Assembly (NCBI GenBank): GCA_028710415.1 | Contig: JAQTUE010000016.1 | Span: forward strand, 1 to 64,000 | DNA length: 64,000 nt | Direction of reading: 5' to 3' | Origin: Paludibacter sp. | GTDB taxonomy: Bacteria; Bacteroidota; Bacteroidia; Bacteroidales; Paludibacteraceae | Shown here: piece after piece, positions 9,708 through 15,647 of the stretch | Numbering within the stretch: the first letter of the stretch is position 1 | Layout of the letters: the number at the start of each line of letters is the position of its first letter | Translations under genes and position numbers: made by a program | The notes under the pieces: generated by a model | Told to the model about the DNA's origin: nothing | Seen by the model: only the letters and a program-made list of their open reading frames with translations | The model's database searches: none

Positions 9708-10369
9708 ATGGTTCGAAATTATATTCCTTCAAAAAAAATGATAAATGAAGTATGGAAAACTTGTCGCATTTATTTTTGAGCCGTTCCTGCCCTGTTTTCC
9801 GCAACGGGATACCCTCTGAAAATTTGACAACATTCTACAGTACAGCCTGCTTATCATCATTTTTCATCAAGTTTGACTTTATCTGTTTAGATTTCGGAGG
9901 TGTATAAGTTCGTTGATACCTGGTAGGAGTTCATTCAACAGATTAAAACACCGTCCATTAAAATTCAGGCATTTCTTTTGATTCTTTTTTTTATGTCTCA
10001 TTGTCATGATATCACCACGATGTCACTTACAACCAAAAAATAACCAACTAGTAAACCAGTAATAATCCATATATAATCCATCCTTATATAAATATGGATT
10101 ATATATGGATCATATATGGATTATTATTGGATTATATATGGATTATCGGCGACATCATGGCGACATCCTAGTGATACCAGGGTGGACAAATAAACCAACT
10201 TATAGCACTTGTCCGTTGAATAAGGCTTATTTCCTGTTGTGTGGAGGGAATAGGCAAAAAGGGAAATCGGATATGTCCTGTTTTAGGTATGAAAATGCTG
10301 GATGAAAGGTGTTTTATTGACTTTTCAAGAGGGCTGCCTTTCAAGGTTAAACAGAAGGTTGTTCCTAGT
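9708..10369. other. intergenic region of 660 bases without a convincing gene
   Basis: No open frame here shows family features. The only organised structure is the palindromic element at 10007-10185. Short frames that cross it consist of repeated Met-Asp-Tyr-Ile-Trp-like codons produced by the repeat itself and are not genes. Confidence 0.6.
10007..10185 (+). repeat. palindromic MITE-like element, copy A
   Basis: An element of about 180 bp made of alternating ATAATCCAT and ATGGATTAT blocks that can fold on itself, bordered by GATGTCGCC-type inverted ends. The core at 10053-10147 (95 bp) is, by direct base comparison, identical to the reverse complement of 51740-51834. The flanks are only similar. 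No coding capacity is seen. The structure fits a non-autonomous palindromic element. The family is not recognised. Confidence 0.85.
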
Positions 10370-10798
10370 TCAATATTCTGACAACAGGAGTGTTTGTATT
10401 GCAATATTGCTTTTATCAGCACCATGCTTGATAACACAGTCCTTTATACGCTTGCGGAACTTCCAGCAGGTCATTTGGTTTAAGCCCAATTGGTCCGAAT
10501 ATTCATACGAGGATATATCCTTGCCTTCCACACAGACCGTATAAGCGATATAGAATGCTTTGTTAATAGGAAACTTGCAGTTGTGGAACAAGGTGTGGGC
10601 GGTAGCCGATTCTTCAGTCTTACAGCGCGTACAGCGTCGGGAACCGGTTGTCTTACCTTCGCAATAGTTATCGTGTCCACATTTACGGCATACAAATCCA
10701 TTCTCCCACTTCACTTCAGCAATAAAATTCAGGGTTTTATCACTATCCTTGAAAAATTCCTCGGCTAGTTCTTTCTTTATTTGTTTCTTTAGTAACAT
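10370..10798 (-). CDS. solo zinc-ribbon protein related to the N-terminus of IS1595-type transposases
   Basis: A 142-residue protein with two CxxC pairs (CRKCGHDNYC and CTRC), as in the zinc ribbon that heads IS1595 transposases, then the typical FHNCKFPINKAFY helix and a helix-turn-helix-like stretch (SSYEYSDQLGLNQ, CWKFRKRI). The DDE nuclease (ISXO2) domain that should follow is absent, and no frame downstream supplies it. The ATG at 10798 is preferred to one at 10834 because a TACTTTTG -7 box (10832-10839) would leave the earlier ATG upstream of transcription. It is either a truncated transposase or a domesticated DNA-binding protein. The divergent arrangement with the arsM-like operon and the iterons between them make a regulatory role worth testing. 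Confidence 0.65.
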   Translation of the reverse strand: MLLKKQIKKELAEEFFKDSDKTLNFIAEVKWENGFVCRKCGHDNYCEGKTTGSRRCTRCKTEESATAHTLFHNCKFPINKAFYIAYTVCVEGKDISSYEYSDQLGLNQMTCWKFRKRIKDCVIKHGADKSNIAIQTLLLSEY

Positions 10799-10831
10799 GG
10801 TTTTCTCAGTTATTGGGATGAAATCAGGATA

Positions 10832-10839
10832 CAAAAGTA
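10832..10839 (-). promoter_or_regulatory. possible -7 element for the zinc-ribbon gene
   Basis: On the minus strand the bases read TACTTTTG, matching TAnnTTTG, 34 bases before the ATG at 10798. A matching -33 TTG is not evident; that position falls in the iteron array. Confidence 0.5.
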
Positions 10840-10857
10840 ATAAAAACTTTTTAATTG

Positions 10858-10926
10858 GTGATATAAAAGTAATTTAATTAGTGATATTAATGTAATTTAA
10901 GTAGTGATACTATTGTAATTTAAAAT
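10858..10926. repeat. three 23-bp tandem iterons between divergent genes
   Basis: Three head-to-tail units at 10858-10880, 10881-10903 and 10904-10926 share GTGATA, six variable bases, then GTAATTTAA. A degenerate fourth may lie at 10835-10857. Two helical turns of period put each unit on about the same DNA face, as in operator arrays. The third unit contains the -33 TTG of the promoter for the gene at 11146. Confidence 0.8.
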
Positions 10927-10942
10927 AGAATACATATCTTTG
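10913..10942 (+). promoter_or_regulatory. promoter of the ArsM-like/radical SAM operon
   Basis: TTG at 10913-10915, 19 bases, then TATCTTTG at 10935-10942: a full match to the Bacteroides-type -33/-7 promoter. The -33 box lies inside the third iteron, so a protein bound to the array would block or modulate it. Confidence 0.75.
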
Positions 10943-11055
10943 CCCCGTGATTCAGTTGAATGAACTTAAACGATTTACTATTTTACAATTTACAATTTTA
11001 CTATTTACCATTTACCAATTCTTATTCTCCTAATATCAATTGCCTTAATCAACTT

Positions 11056-11143
11056 AATTAACCAATTAACCAATTAACCAATCAACCAATCAACCAATTA
11101 ACCAGTCAACCAATTAACCAGTCAACCAATCAACCAATCAACC
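11056..11143 (+). repeat. octamer tandem repeat in the leader of the ArsM-like gene
   Basis: Eleven consecutive 8-base units of the form A(A/G)T(T/C)AACC end two bases before the ATG at 11146. The leader before them (from about 10970) is also built of TTTACNATTT-like words. Across about 175 bases there are only about five G. The leader is therefore almost free of G and should stay unstructured. Slippage of whole octamers would alter leader length but not the reading frame. Confidence 0.85.
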
Positions 11144-11145
11144 AA

Positions 11146-11814
11146 ATGATAACAGAAGCAATCAACGAACGATACACGCAACTGAGTGAAACAACCTGTT
11201 GCTTATCCTGCGGTGGAGCCATTAATTATGCGAAGCCACAAACCGGAGAAATATGTGTCGACCTTGGCAGCGGCCGTGGAAATGATGTCATCAGGATGGC
11301 CGAAACAGTTGGGGAAACCGGACATGCCTACGGGATTGATATTTCGGAAGGAATGATTGCGAAAGCCAACGCCAACATACTAAAATTTGAAGTAAAGAAT
11401 GCAACAATTCTGAAGGCTGAACTTGAAAATTTTCCGTTTGAAAACAACAGTACCGACCTGGTGATATCAAACTGCACCATTAATCATAGTTCCGACAAGC
11501 AGGCTGTATGGAATGAAATCTACAGGATATTGAAAACGGGTGGTCGATTTGTGGTGAGCGATATTTATGCAACGAAAGAAATTGCCAAAGAGTACCGGGA
11601 AGATCCTGTTGCCATTGCTGAATGCTGGGCAGGAGCTGAAACCAAGGATTCGTATTTGAGGATGTTGAAACTGGCAGGATTCCATGAGATCCGCATTTAC
11701 GAAGAATCGGCACCATATGCAAAAGGGAAAGCAGAGGTTGCCAGCTTTACAATCAGTGGGGTAAAAACTGATTCTAAAAAGAGCAACTACCAGGATATTT
11801 GCTGGAATGCATGA
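11146..11814 (+). CDS. arsM: ArsM-like SAM-dependent methyltransferase
   Basis: A cytoplasmic class I methyltransferase of 222 residues. The SAM-binding glycine motif is DLGSGRGND (about 37-45), followed by the acidic end of strand 2 (YGIDISEGM). Post-motifs FENNSTDLVISNC and ILKTGGRFVVSD are as in ArsM arsenite methyltransferases. Three cysteine sites line up with the three that bind As(III) in known ArsM: Cys18-Cys19/Cys22 near the N-terminus, Cys110 in SNCTIN and Cys160 in AECWAGA. It is shorter than most ArsM (usually 260 residues or more). No arsR, arsB or arsC is near. The substrate could be arsenite, another thiophilic metalloid, or the neighbouring Cys-rich peptide; only the methyltransferase fold is firm. 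The gene starts two bases after an octamer repeat. Confidence 0.75.
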   Translation: MITEAINERYTQLSETTCCLSCGGAINYAKPQTGEICVDLGSGRGNDVIRMAETVGETGHAYGIDISEGMIAKANANILKFEVKNATILKAELENFPFENNSTDLVISNCTINHSSDKQAVWNEIYRILKTGGRFVVSDIYATKEIAKEYREDPVAIAECWAGAETKDSYLRMLKLAGFHEIRIYEESAPYAKGKAEVASFTISGVKTDSKKSNYQDICWNA

Positions 11815-11956
11815 CCCCTAACCCCTCCCGATAAATCGGGATAAATTGCGGGGAACAAGATAAGAAATTGTTTACATATAAAGATCTAATCAATTCTTTA
11901 TATTTAGAAAATCAAAAGATATTTCATTTCCAATTAATCAATTCAAATCAAGAAGT

Positions 11957-12064
11957 ATGAAGAGTGTAGTGAAGAAGAGTTGCTGTTCAGGCAACAATGT
12001 CGAGTCGAAGCAGGCACAATGTTGTGCTAAGGTTTCAATTATTGTGGCTGGCTGTCACGATTAA
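11957..12064 (+). CDS. 35-residue Cys-rich peptide, candidate RiPP precursor or metal-binding peptide
   Basis: A short gene read directly from the bases. It has an ATG at 11957 behind an A-rich leader (CAAATCAAGAAGT) and a TAA at 12062. The peptide starts MKSVVKKSCCSG, has a second Cys pair in QAQCCAK and ends VSIIVAGCHD. Cys residues fall at 9, 10, 22, 23 and 33 and His at 34. Five Cys in 35 residues is far above chance for this genome. It lies between the ArsM-like gene and a radical SAM/SPASM gene, the enzyme class that modifies ribosomal peptides. No Gly-Gly leader site and no match to a precursor family I know. It may be a modified natural product, a peptide cofactor or a metalloid-binding peptide. 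Confidence 0.65.
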   Translation: MKSVVKKSCCSGNNVESKQAQCCAKVSIIVAGCHD

Positions 12065-12071
12065 AAAGAAC

Positions 12072-12132
12072 CCCTAACCCCTAAAGGGGAATAAGATAAC
12101 TCATTTCACTTTAATGGTTAGGGTAGTTTTTT
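12072..12132 (+). terminator. attenuator or terminator between the peptide and radical SAM genes
   Basis: CCCTAACC at 12072-12079 pairs with GGTTAGGG at 12116-12123 and is followed by TAG and six T. An alternative internal hairpin, CCCCTAAAGGGG, lies within the loop. Partial termination here would make more of the peptide than of the enzyme, a common ratio in RiPP operons. Confidence 0.55.
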
Positions 12133-12252
12133 AAAAATTAATCTCTTGCAATATAGAAGGTGTTGGATGATTAATATATCTATCAGGGATAAATCATATT
12201 ACAGTGAATAATTCTAACTTAATTCCCGTCGGATGACGGAGTAAGGGTAAAC

Positions 12253-13551
12253 ATGCAATCGAAACACAATATTATCACCAAAATAAAGAACTCAGAAGAT
12301 TACTTCCTGGTCAATCCGTTGAGTAAATCGGCTGATATCATCAGTGCGAATGAAGTCAGGATGCTGAAACACCAGCTTGATCCAAGCGGGGAATTCACGC
12401 AAAAGGGATACCTGACTAATGAAGCATCAGAGAAAAGAGCTTTTAAACTTGCTTACCTGGACTTTACAGAAAAACGGGAAGCTGACGAGACCCAATTGTT
12501 CTTTGTTCCCAATTATTCGTGCAACTTCGCTTGTACCTATTGTTACCAGGAAGGCTATAATCCGGTTCAACAGGTATTGAGCACTGAAATTATAGATTCT
12601 TTTTTTGACTATGTAAAAGTTGAATTTGCAGGCCGTCCGAAATATGTAACGGTATTCGGTGGGGAGCCATTGCTTCCCGGGGAGAACCAACGGAAGCTGA
12701 TTGCTTATTTCCTTGAAAAGTCAACTGAAGCAAAACTGGATGTGGCTTTTGTTACCAACGGGTATACACTCTTAGCTTACCTTGATTTGCTGAAAACAGC
12801 CAGTATCCGTGAAGTGCAGGTGACCCTGGACGGTACGGAAGAAATTCATGATGCACGTCGGTTTATGAAAGGGAAACAACCTACATTCAGCCGGATTGTT
12901 GAAGGAATCGATGCCAGCCTGGAAGCCGGTATTTCCATTAACCTGCGCATGGTAGCCGATAAGGAAAATATTGATAACCTGCCTGCCCTTGCCCGTTTTG
13001 CCATAGATAAAGGGTGGACAAGCTCACCGTTATTTAAAACGCAGATCGGTAGGAATTACGAATTGCATTATTGCAACAGTACGCCTGAGAAACTATTCGA
13101 CAGGGCTTTGTTGTATGAAAAAATATATGAACTGCTTCAGGAACATCCTTATATTGCCGAATTTTATAAACCTGCTTTCTCAATAGCACGCTATATTTCG
13201 GAACATGAAGCAGTGCCAACACCTTTATTCGACTCATGTACGGCATGCAAAACGGAATGGGCATTTGACTTTACTGGGGCCATTTATTCTTGCACCGCCA
13301 CAGTAGGCAAACAGGGAGAAGAACTGGGTACTTTTTATCCATCGGTTACCAAAAACGAAGCTGTGATATCGGAATGGCAAAACCGGGATGTGACTACCAT
13401 TGAAGAATGTAAAAGCTGTTCAGTAGCACTTGCCTGTGGAGGAGGCTGTGCCTCGGTAGCTAAAAATAAGAACGGGAATATTAATTCGCCGGATTGCAGG
13501 CCGATAAAAGAATTGCTGGCATTGGGAGCGGCGCAGTATTTGAAAGTTTGA
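12253..13551 (+). CDS. radical SAM/SPASM peptide-modifying enzyme
   Basis: A 432-residue enzyme. The radical SAM cluster motif CxxxCxxC is Cys90-Cys94-Cys97 in SCNFACTYCYQ, followed by the GGEP motif (FGGEPLL). The N-terminal 80 residues resemble the small winged-helix-like extension common in peptide maturases. The C-terminal SPASM region has a Cys series (DSCTACKTEW, YSCTAT, EECKSCSVALACGGGCAS, PDCRP) able to hold two auxiliary 4Fe-4S clusters. This layout is that of sactipeptide and thioether synthases and anaerobic sulfatase-maturing enzymes. No sulfatase gene is in the window, and a Cys-rich peptide lies just upstream, so peptide modification is the favoured role. A thioredoxin-fused reductase follows 52 bases downstream and may supply reducing power. 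Confidence 0.85.
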   Translation: MQSKHNIITKIKNSEDYFLVNPLSKSADIISANEVRMLKHQLDPSGEFTQKGYLTNEASEKRAFKLAYLDFTEKREADETQLFFVPNYSCNFACTYCYQEGYNPVQQVLSTEIIDSFFDYVKVEFAGRPKYVTVFGGEPLLPGENQRKLIAYFLEKSTEAKLDVAFVTNGYTLLAYLDLLKTASIREVQVTLDGTEEIHDARRFMKGKQPTFSRIVEGIDASLEAGISINLRMVADKENIDNLPALARFAIDKGWTSSPLFKTQIGRNYELHYCNSTPEKLFDRALLYEKIYELLQEHPYIAEFYKPAFSIARYISEHEAVPTPLFDSCTACKTEWAFDFTGAIYSCTATVGKQGEELGTFYPSVTKNEAVISEWQNRDVTTIEECKSCSVALACGGGCASVAKNKNGNINSPDCRPIKELLALGAAQYLKV

Positions 13552-13603
13552 AGGGTTTGAAAGGTTTGGGAGTTAAGTTAGAAAGTAAATTATTCATAGT
13601 ATT

Positions 13604-14878
13604 ATGAAAGAGATAACAGCAGTAGAGTTTGAGCAGGAGGTGCTTCAGGGAGGGAAAGTAATCCTTGACTTTTACTCATCAGAATGTCCGCCCTGTGAAG
13701 CAGTAGCCCCGAAATTTGAAGCGTTGGCAACACTATACGGGAAGAAAATTAAATTTCTAAAGATATTCAGGCAACAAAACAGGGTGCTGGCAACTGAGCT
13801 TGGAGTCAGTTCATCGCCCACCTTGCTGTTCTTCGATGCAGGGAAACAAGTAGCAACCTCTTTGCATGGCGGGATAAAAAAAGCAGAGATTCAGGAACGT
13901 TTGGATAAGATGATTTCTGCAGAAGAAGTAACTGAGATTAAATCGAATCAAAAATCATTTGTAACGGAATATGATGTAGCCATTTTAGGAGGTGGACCTG
14001 CCGGACTGACTGCCGGAATTTATTTAGGGCAGGCTAAGATAAATACAGTTTTAATAGACCCTGCTTTACCCGGTGGTTATATGGGTATCACACATAAAGT
14101 ATCAAATTATCCTGGATTTACAGAACCTCAGCCCGGATTTATGTTGGCGCATTTTATGAGTGAACAGGCTAAGGGAAGTGGCATTGATTTTAAGGTAGCT
14201 GTGGATATAAGCTCCGTTGATTTGAAGAAGAAAGAAATTTTAATAGATCAACTGGAAACTATTCGTGCCGGGAAAATCATCATTGCCACGGGTACTTCCC
14301 CAAATCCAATGAATATCCCCGGAGAGAAAGAGTATCAGGGCAAGGGCATTTCTTATTGCGCAACCTGTGATGCTAAATATTATGAGGATAAGGATGTTGT
14401 GGTAATCGGAGGAGGAAACTCTGCAGTAGAGGAATCACTTTATATTACAAAATTTGCCAAAACGGTAACTATTGTTCATCGGTCTGATAAATTGAGAGCG
14501 AATGAAATAGCCATAGAAAACGTACTGTCCCATCCGAAAATAAACATCCTTTTTGGGCATCAACCACGTAGCTTTGTGCGACAAGGTGAGAAAATGATGA
14601 CCACTATTGAGAATCTGAAATCTAAGGAAGTTTCTACGTTGGTGTCTGACGGTGTATTTGTATTCATTGGCCTTAAATCAAATGTGGAAGTCTTTGGAGA
14701 GTCACTGCCAGAAGCAGATAAATGGGGATACCTTATTACAGATGAAGATATGAAAACCAGTATGCCAGATGTATTTGCCATTGGTGATATTACGAGTAAG
14801 AAATACCGGCAGATTACGACTGCTGTGGCTGATGGGACTATTGCGGCAATTGCAATATCAAAAGAAATTTTAAACTAA
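13604..14878 (+). CDS. thioredoxin-thioredoxin reductase fusion
   Basis: A 424-residue cytoplasmic flavoenzyme. Residues 1-105 form a thioredoxin domain with the unusual active site Cys28-Pro-Pro-Cys31 in SSECPPCEA. A linker leads to a low-molecular-weight thioredoxin-reductase domain from about residue 122: FAD motif GGGPAGLTAG, redox pair CATC (Cys252, Cys255), NADPH motif GGGNSAVEES and the closing FAIGDI segment. Most reductases use a separate thioredoxin or carry it C-terminally, so an N-terminal fusion is less common. The CPPC site differs from CGPC in redox tuning. Placement after the radical SAM gene suggests a dedicated reductant for cysteine-rich products of this operon. Confidence 0.9.
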   Translation: MKEITAVEFEQEVLQGGKVILDFYSSECPPCEAVAPKFEALATLYGKKIKFLKIFRQQNRVLATELGVSSSPTLLFFDAGKQVATSLHGGIKKAEIQERLDKMISAEEVTEIKSNQKSFVTEYDVAILGGGPAGLTAGIYLGQAKINTVLIDPALPGGYMGITHKVSNYPGFTEPQPGFMLAHFMSEQAKGSGIDFKVAVDISSVDLKKKEILIDQLETIRAGKIIIATGTSPNPMNIPGEKEYQGKGISYCATCDAKYYEDKDVVVIGGGNSAVEESLYITKFAKTVTIVHRSDKLRANEIAIENVLSHPKINILFGHQPRSFVRQGEKMMTTIENLKSKEVSTLVSDGVFVFIGLKSNVEVFGESLPEADKWGYLITDEDMKTSMPDVFAIGDITSKKYRQITTAVADGTIAAIAISKEILN

Positions 14879-14883
14879 CTCTA

Positions 14884-14916
14884 ACCTTTTCCAAAGGTTC
14901 AAACTTTGGAAAAGGT
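14884..14916. repeat. TTTCCAAAG hairpin element, copy 1
   Basis: Inverted arms ACCTTTTCCAAAG (14884-14896) and CTTTGGAAAAGGT (14904-14916). The same design recurs at 15588-15618 and 35541-35573, so this is a dispersed intergenic palindrome that may also act as a processing site or terminator. Confidence 0.75.
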
Positions 14917-14949
14917 GTAAATAAAATAAACAATTAAAAAATAAATGGT

Positions 14950-15165
14950 ATGAAAACAAATGTTGGAACTATTGACACGGTAGTCAGGATACTGATTGCC
15001 CTGATTGTAATTGGATTGTATTTTATGAATGTTGTTTCCGGAACACTGGCCATTGTATTGCTTGTTGTTGCAGGGGTATTCTTCATTACCGGTTTAGTTA
15101 AGTTTTGCCCATTGTATATGATGCTTGGAATCAATTCAGGCAAGAAGAAAGTATCAGTTAAATAA
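14950..15165 (+). CDS. DUF2892 inner-membrane protein (YgaP-like membrane domain)
   Basis: A 71-residue protein with two hydrophobic segments (VRILIALIVIGLYF and TLAIVLLVVAGVFFIT) and the conserved FCPLYMMLGI ending. This is the DUF2892 pattern, which in E. coli YgaP is fused to a rhodanese domain. Here the membrane part is separate and a rhodanese gene follows 19 bases downstream, so the pair probably does together what YgaP does in one chain: sulfur handling at the inner membrane. The start at ATG 14950 follows an A-rich leader. The protein ends in a basic Lys-rich tail on the cytoplasmic side. Confidence 0.85.
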   Translation: MKTNVGTIDTVVRILIALIVIGLYFMNVVSGTLAIVLLVVAGVFFITGLVKFCPLYMMLGINSGKKKVSVK

Positions 15166-15184
15166 TTACTCAATCAACAGAATT

Positions 15185-15574
15185 ATGAAAATTAGAATTT
15201 TAATCCCGGTATTGCTTCTGTTCTTATCGACATTTACAGTCCTGGAAGCTCAGACTAAAACAGAAGTAAATTCAAAACAGGCCAGTGTCCTGTTACAAAA
15301 AGACAGCAAACTGATTGTCCTGGATGTGCGTACCCCGGAAGAATTTAAGGAAGGCCATATTAAAGGAGCCATCAACATTGACATCCGTCAGGAAGATGCA
15401 TTCAGTAAAATTGATAAACTCAACAAGAATGCAAAATATTTAGTGTACTGCCGTACTAACCACCGGAGTGGACTGGCAGTGGATCATATGCTGCAAAACG
15501 GTTTTAGCAATGTGTACCAAATGATGGATGGTTTCCCCGGTTGGGCAGCCAATAAGCTGGCAATACAAAAATAA
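15185..15574 (+). CDS. exported single-domain rhodanese
   Basis: A 129-residue sulfurtransferase. The ATG at 15185 begins a signal peptide (MKIRILIPVLLLFLS, cleavage after about LEAQ). An in-frame ATG at 15125 would overlap the DUF2892 gene and is rejected. The rhodanese domain shows LIVLDVRTPEEFKEGHI, the active-site loop CRTNHRS with its persulfide-forming Cys in YLVYCRTNHRS, and the DGFPGW end motif. It therefore acts in the periplasm, unlike the cytoplasmic rhodanese at 17998. It belongs to the row of thiol and persulfide genes from 13.6 to 19.3 kb. Confidence 0.88.
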   Translation: MKIRILIPVLLLFLSTFTVLEAQTKTEVNSKQASVLLQKDSKLIVLDVRTPEEFKEGHIKGAINIDIRQEDAFSKIDKLNKNAKYLVYCRTNHRSGLAVDHMLQNGFSNVYQMMDGFPGWAANKLAIQK

Positions 15575-15587
15575 TCAATAAACAACA

Positions 15588-15618
15588 ACTATTCCAAAGT
15601 TTCAAACTTGGGAAAAGT
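15588..15618. repeat. TTTCCAAAG hairpin element, copy 2
   Basis: Inverted arms around ATTCCAAAGT and ACTTGGGAAAAGT (15588-15600 and 15606-15618), a less perfect copy of the palindromes at 14884 and 35541. Confidence 0.65.
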
Positions 15619-15647
15619 CAGAAGATATAAAAAAACAGAGTATAGGT

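Noticed and set aside
10105-10305. Open frame starting MDHIWIIIGLYMDY
   Set aside because: It is translated from the palindromic ATGGATTAT element; copy B gives a similar frame at 51806. There is no homology or promoter.
10168-10437. Minus-strand frame after the zinc-ribbon gene as a frameshifted DDE domain
   Set aside because: It shows no Asp/Glu motifs or strand pattern of an ISXO2 nuclease.
11146-11814. Complete arsenic resistance operon
   Set aside because: No arsR, arsB/acr3 or arsC is present, so only the methyltransferase family link is kept.
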